This document shows positions 4,956-7,926 of a stretch of 7,926 nucleotides of DNA, piece after piece (within the stretch, counting starts at the first letter, position 1; the number at the start of each line of letters is the position of its first letter). Source of the stretch: Gp6-AA40 sp035649395 (lineage in GTDB: Bacteria > Acidobacteriota > Vicinamibacteria > Vicinamibacterales > UBA2999); assembly GCA_035649395.1 (NCBI GenBank), contig DASRJR010000450.1, forward strand, positions 1 to 7,926, given 5' to 3'. Below the pieces are notes generated by a model that ran no database searches, was not told where the DNA came from, and worked only from the letters and a program-made list of their open reading frames with translations. The position numbers and the translations under genes were made by a program.

Positions 4956-7343
4956 ATGGCCACGCCGGTCCTTCCGAAGCTCGTTGGTCAACGCGTCAAG
5001 CGCCGCGAGGACCCGCGGCTCATTCAGGGCCTCGGCACTTATGTCGACGACATCAAGGTTGCCGGCATGCAGTTCCTCGCGTTCAAGCGCGCCGACGTCG
5101 CTCACGGCCGGATCACCTCGATCGACACGAGTGCCGCCGCCGCGATGGACGGCGTCGAGGCCGTGTTCACGGGCAAGCAGCTCGCCGAGTTCCTCGCGCC
5201 GATGCCGATCGGCACGCCCTTCCCCTCTCCGGAACATCGCGCCGTCGCCGTCGACAAGGTGTGCTTCGTCGGCGAGCCGGTTGCCGTCGTCGTGGCCTCC
5301 GATCGCTATCTCGCCCGTGATGCCGCCGATGCGATCGTCGTCACGTTCGACCCGCTGCCCGCCGTCGTCGATCCCGAGCAAGCGATGACTGGAAAGCCGA
5401 CGATCATCCACTCGGCGTTCGCCAACAACCTGGCTGTGCCGCTTATCCCCAGTGGCACCGGCGTCGCTCCCGACGGAAGCAAGATGGACGACACGGCGAT
5501 CAACAAGGCGTTCGCGGATGCCGAGGTCGTGATCTCGCAGCGCATGGTCAACCATCGCCTCGCCCCGTCGGCGATGGAGCCGCGCGGCGTCCTGGCGCAT
5601 TACGAACCTGGCCGCGGGACGATGACGATCTGGTCGTCGACGCAGAACCCGCACATCCTGCGGACGATGATCGCGGCGATGAACGGGCTGGGACAGGACC
5701 AGGTCCGCGCCATCGCTCCGGAAGTCGGCGGCGGCTTCGGCGCAAAGATCAATATCTACGCGGAGGAGTACGTCGCGGCCGCCATCTCGAAGCGTCTCGG
5801 CCTTCCCATCAAGTGGACCGAGGATCGCTCCGAAGCGTTCGTCGCCACGATTCACGGGCGAGACATCATCGGCTACGTCGACATCGCCGCGCGACGCGAC
5901 GGCAAGGTGCTCGGGCTGAAGCTCCGGCTGATCGCCGATATCGGCGCGTACAACATGCTGCTGACGGCCGCCATCCCGACGCTCACGATGTTGATGGCGA
6001 ACGCGACTTACGACATCCCCGCGGTTCGCGCGACTCTGACGGAGGTCTTCACCAACAAGACGCCCACTGATGCGTATCGCGGTGCCGGGCGCCCGGAGGC
6101 CACCTACTTCGTCGAGCGCGGCATGGACATGCTGGCGCGCGAGCTGAAAATGGATCCGGCCGAGCTGCGGCGCAAGAACTTCATCCCGAAAGACAAGTTC
6201 CCGTTCGCCACGCAGATGGGCGCCGTTTACGACTCGGGCGATTACGCGAAGGCGCTCGACAAGGCGCTCGAGGTCGCGAACTGGAAGGACCTGAAGGCGC
6301 AGCGCGACAAGGCCAGGGCCGAGGGCCGGCTCGTGGGACTCGGTCTGGCGATGTACGTCGAGGTGTGCGGCATCGGACCGTCGGCGTCGCTGCCGACCGG
6401 AGGGTGGGAGCACTCACAGGTCACCATCGAGCGGGATGGTCGCATCAGCGCCACGACTGGTGCCTCGCCCCACGGGCAAGGCAACGAGACGACGTTCGCG
6501 CAGATGCTGGCCGACCAGTTCAGCGTGCCGTTCGAGCACGTCACGATTCACCACGGTGACACCAGCGTCGTGAAACAGGGCATCGGCACCTTCGGCAGCC
6601 GCTCGCAGGCGGTTGGCGGCACCGCCCTGTTCATGGCGGGGACCAAGACCAAGGCGAAGATGGCGAAGTTCGCCGCAGCGATGCTCGAAGCCAGCGAAGA
6701 GGACCTCGTCTTCGAGAACGGGAAGATCTTCGTCAAGGGCGCTCCGGCGAAGGGCAAGTCGTTCGCCGACGTCGCCAACTTCGCGTACATCCCGGTGCCG
6801 CTGCCACCGGGACTCGAGCCTGGCCTCAGCGAGGAGGCGTTCTTCGAGCCGAGCAACAACACCTACCCGTTCGGCTGCCACATCTCCATGCTCGAGATCG
6901 ATCGAGACACCGGCGAGCCGAAGCTGTTGCGTCTGGTCGCCGTCGACGATGCGGGACATCTGATCAATCCGCTGATCGTCGAGGGACAGATCCACGGCGG
7001 GCTGGCGCAGGGCATCGGCCAGGCGATGATCGAAGAGGTCGTCTACAACTCGGACGGTCAGCTCATCACCGGATCGTTCATGGACTACGCGCTGCCGCGC
7101 GCGATCGACTTCCCGCGCTTCGAGCTCGAGAGCACCGTGACGCCGACGCCGGTCAACCCGCTCGGCGCCAAGGGCGTCGGTGAGGCCGGCACGCTCGGCT
7201 CGACGCCGAGCATCGTCTCGGCCGCCGTCGACGCGCTGAGCGAGTTCGGCGTGAAGCACGTCGACATGATGCTGCGGCCGGAAAAGCTGTGGCGCATCAT
7301 TCAGGCCCCTCGACCAGGCTCGGGGCAAGGAGGTGCCGCGTGA
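4956..7343 (+). CDS. Large molybdopterin-binding subunit of a form II CO dehydrogenase-like hydroxylase (CoxL-like)
   Basis: A 795-residue catalytic subunit that binds the molybdenum cofactor, probably as its cytosine dinucleotide as in CoxL relatives. The N-terminal domain (VGQRVKRREDPRLIQGLGTY, from about residue 9) and the molybdopterin domains are intact. Seen in order: GGGFGAK (258-264), the active-site loop AYRGAGR (373-379), PHGQGNET with Gln508, GTFGSRSQAVGG (from 544), and GAKGVGEAG with the catalytic Glu743. AYRGAGR is the form II signature. True aerobic CO dehydrogenases have AYxCSFR, whose Cys holds the copper; that Cys is absent here, so CO oxidation is doubtful. Aldehydes, purines or other heterocycles are family alternatives. 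The ATG at 4956 has GGGGAGG 5 bases upstream. A longer frame from 4779 was rejected because it lies inside the small-subunit gene. It overlaps the medium-subunit gene by 4 bases. Confidence 0.95.
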   Translation: MATPVLPKLVGQRVKRREDPRLIQGLGTYVDDIKVAGMQFLAFKRADVAHGRITSIDTSAAAAMDGVEAVFTGKQLAEFLAPMPIGTPFPSPEHRAVAVDKVCFVGEPVAVVVASDRYLARDAADAIVVTFDPLPAVVDPEQAMTGKPTIIHSAFANNLAVPLIPSGTGVAPDGSKMDDTAINKAFADAEVVISQRMVNHRLAPSAMEPRGVLAHYEPGRGTMTIWSSTQNPHILRTMIAAMNGLGQDQVRAIAPEVGGGFGAKINIYAEEYVAAAISKRLGLPIKWTEDRSEAFVATIHGRDIIGYVDIAARRDGKVLGLKLRLIADIGAYNMLLTAAIPTLTMLMANATYDIPAVRATLTEVFTNKTPTDAYRGAGRPEATYFVERGMDMLARELKMDPAELRRKNFIPKDKFPFATQMGAVYDSGDYAKALDKALEVANWKDLKAQRDKARAEGRLVGLGLAMYVEVCGIGPSASLPTGGWEHSQVTIERDGRISATTGASPHGQGNETTFAQMLADQFSVPFEHVTIHHGDTSVVKQGIGTFGSRSQAVGGTALFMAGTKTKAKMAKFAAAMLEASEEDLVFENGKIFVKGAPAKGKSFADVANFAYIPVPLPPGLEPGLSEEAFFEPSNNTYPFGCHISMLEIDRDTGEPKLLRLVAVDDAGHLINPLIVEGQIHGGLAQGIGQAMIEEVVYNSDGQLITGSFMDYALPRAIDFPRFELESTVTPTPVNPLGAKGVGEAGTLGSTPSIVSAAVDALSEFGVKHVDMMLRPEKLWRIIQAPRPGSGQGGAA
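7327..7333 (+). promoter_or_regulatory. Ribosome binding site deciding the FAD-subunit GTG start
   Basis: A complete AAGGAGG lies 6 bases before the GTG at 7340, inside the last codons of the large-subunit gene. It makes the GTG start, with its GTGA overlap, clearly preferred. Confidence 0.8.
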
Positions 7344-7926
7344 TCCCCACTGCATTCGAGTATCAGCGCGCAACCTCGGTTGACGATGCGGTCGCCAAGC
7401 TCAAGGCAGGCGGCAAACTGCTCGCCGGCGGCCATAGTCTCATTCCGCTGATGAAGCTGCGCCTGAGCGAACCGGGCACGCTGATCGACATCGCGCGGAT
7501 CCCAGGGCTGGCCGGCATTCGCGAGAAGGATGGCAAGATCGAGATCGGCGCCGCCACAGTCCATCACGACGTCGCCACGTCGGCACTGCTGCGCGACAAG
7601 AGTCCGTTCGTCGCCGAAGCGGCCTCCGATATCGGCGATCAGCAGGTGAGGAACAAGGGAACGCTCGGCGGCAGCCTCGCGCACTCCGATCCGGCGGCCG
7701 ACTATCCAGCGGTCATGCTGGCGCTCGACGCCGATATCCTGATCAAGGGACCTGGCGGTGCTCGAGCGGTCAAAGCCACTGGCTTCTTCCAGGATTTCTT
7801 CACCGTCGATCTGGCGTCCGACGAACTGATCGTCGGAGTCCAGTTCGCGCCGGTGAAGGCGGCGGCGTATGCCAAGCTGCATCAGCGCGCGTCGCACTTC
7901 GCGATCGTCGGCGTGGCCGCGGCGCT
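7340..7926 (+). CDS. Medium FAD-binding subunit of the hydroxylase (CoxM-like), 3' end outside the window
   Basis: The first 195 codons of the flavoprotein subunit, which takes electrons from the 2Fe-2S subunit and passes them to an acceptor. It starts at a GTG that overlaps the large-subunit stop (GTGA). The two FAD-binding motifs of the family are present: AGGHSL (residues 29-34) and TLGGSLAHSDPAAD (108-121), preceded by the typical IGDQQVRNKG (98-107). Family members have about 280-300 residues, so about one third is missing beyond the window; the visible part has no stop or frameshift. The gene order small-large-medium is the one usual for form II clusters, whereas form I operons are usually medium-small-large. 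The assignment is firm. The electron acceptor is unknown. Confidence 0.93.
   Translation, partial: MIPTAFEYQRATSVDDAVAKLKAGGKLLAGGHSLIPLMKLRLSEPGTLIDIARIPGLAGIREKDGKIEIGAATVHHDVATSALLRDKSPFVAEAASDIGDQQVRNKGTLGGSLAHSDPAADYPAVMLALDADILIKGPGGARAVKATGFFQDFFTVDLASDELIVGVQFAPVKAAAYAKLHQRASHFAIVGVAAA

Noticed and set aside
6414..7373. 319-residue open frame on the minus strand
   Set aside because: Shadow of the large-subunit gene, with low-complexity Arg/Asp/Val composition and no domain.

Overview
This is a GC-rich bacterial window, probably chromosomal DNA from an uncultured soil-type Acidobacteriota (Vicinamibacteria-like). That placement is an inference. It rests on the integrase family at the left end, a sigma/anti-sigma pair whose anti-sigma carries a fused Asp-box domain, a form II CoxSLM operon, and short arrays of a 7-bp CCTGAWT unit between genes. 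From memory, such arrays are common in that group. No rRNA or other phylogenetic marker is present.

Layout, left to right. (1) Positions 3-657 hold a decayed tyrosine recombinase. All its catalytic motifs can still be read, but they are spread over three frames by five single-base shifts and one in-frame stop. A perfect hairpin follows its stop. (2) Positions 780-1361 (+) encode an intact integral-membrane methyltransferase of the isoprenylcysteine carboxyl methyltransferase type, with an 18-bp near-palindrome just before its start. (3) A convergent gap of 175 bp carries one GC hairpin. (4) Positions 1537-2172 (-) encode an SGNH/GDSL hydrolase that lacks the usual C-terminal catalytic His motif. 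(5) A 67-bp divergent gap holds the first CCTGAWT array. (6) Positions 2240-3163 (+) encode an ECF-like sigma factor, and positions 3147-4364 (+) its overlapping zinc-finger anti-sigma factor, which has a membrane segment and a C-terminal Asp-box/YCF48-like domain. The anti-sigma stop codon lies inside a perfect 9-bp hairpin. (7) A second CCTGAWT array precedes a tightly packed molybdenum hydroxylase operon: a small 2Fe-2S subunit (4486-4953), a large molybdopterin subunit (4956-7343) and a medium FAD subunit (7340 to the window end, incomplete).

The three hydroxylase subunits should form one cytoplasmic (LMS)2-type enzyme. The large subunit has the form II motif AYRGAGR and not the AYxCSFR motif of true aerobic CO dehydrogenases, so the substrate is unknown and is probably not CO. 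The sigma/anti-sigma pair is the only obvious regulator nearby. The sigma gene and the hydroxylase operon share the same array, followed at the same distance by a -10-like element, which suggests related promoters but does not prove it. I see no clearly new system. The most unusual points are the repeat arrays in apparent promoter positions, the anti-sigma fusion, and the multiply frameshifted integrase.
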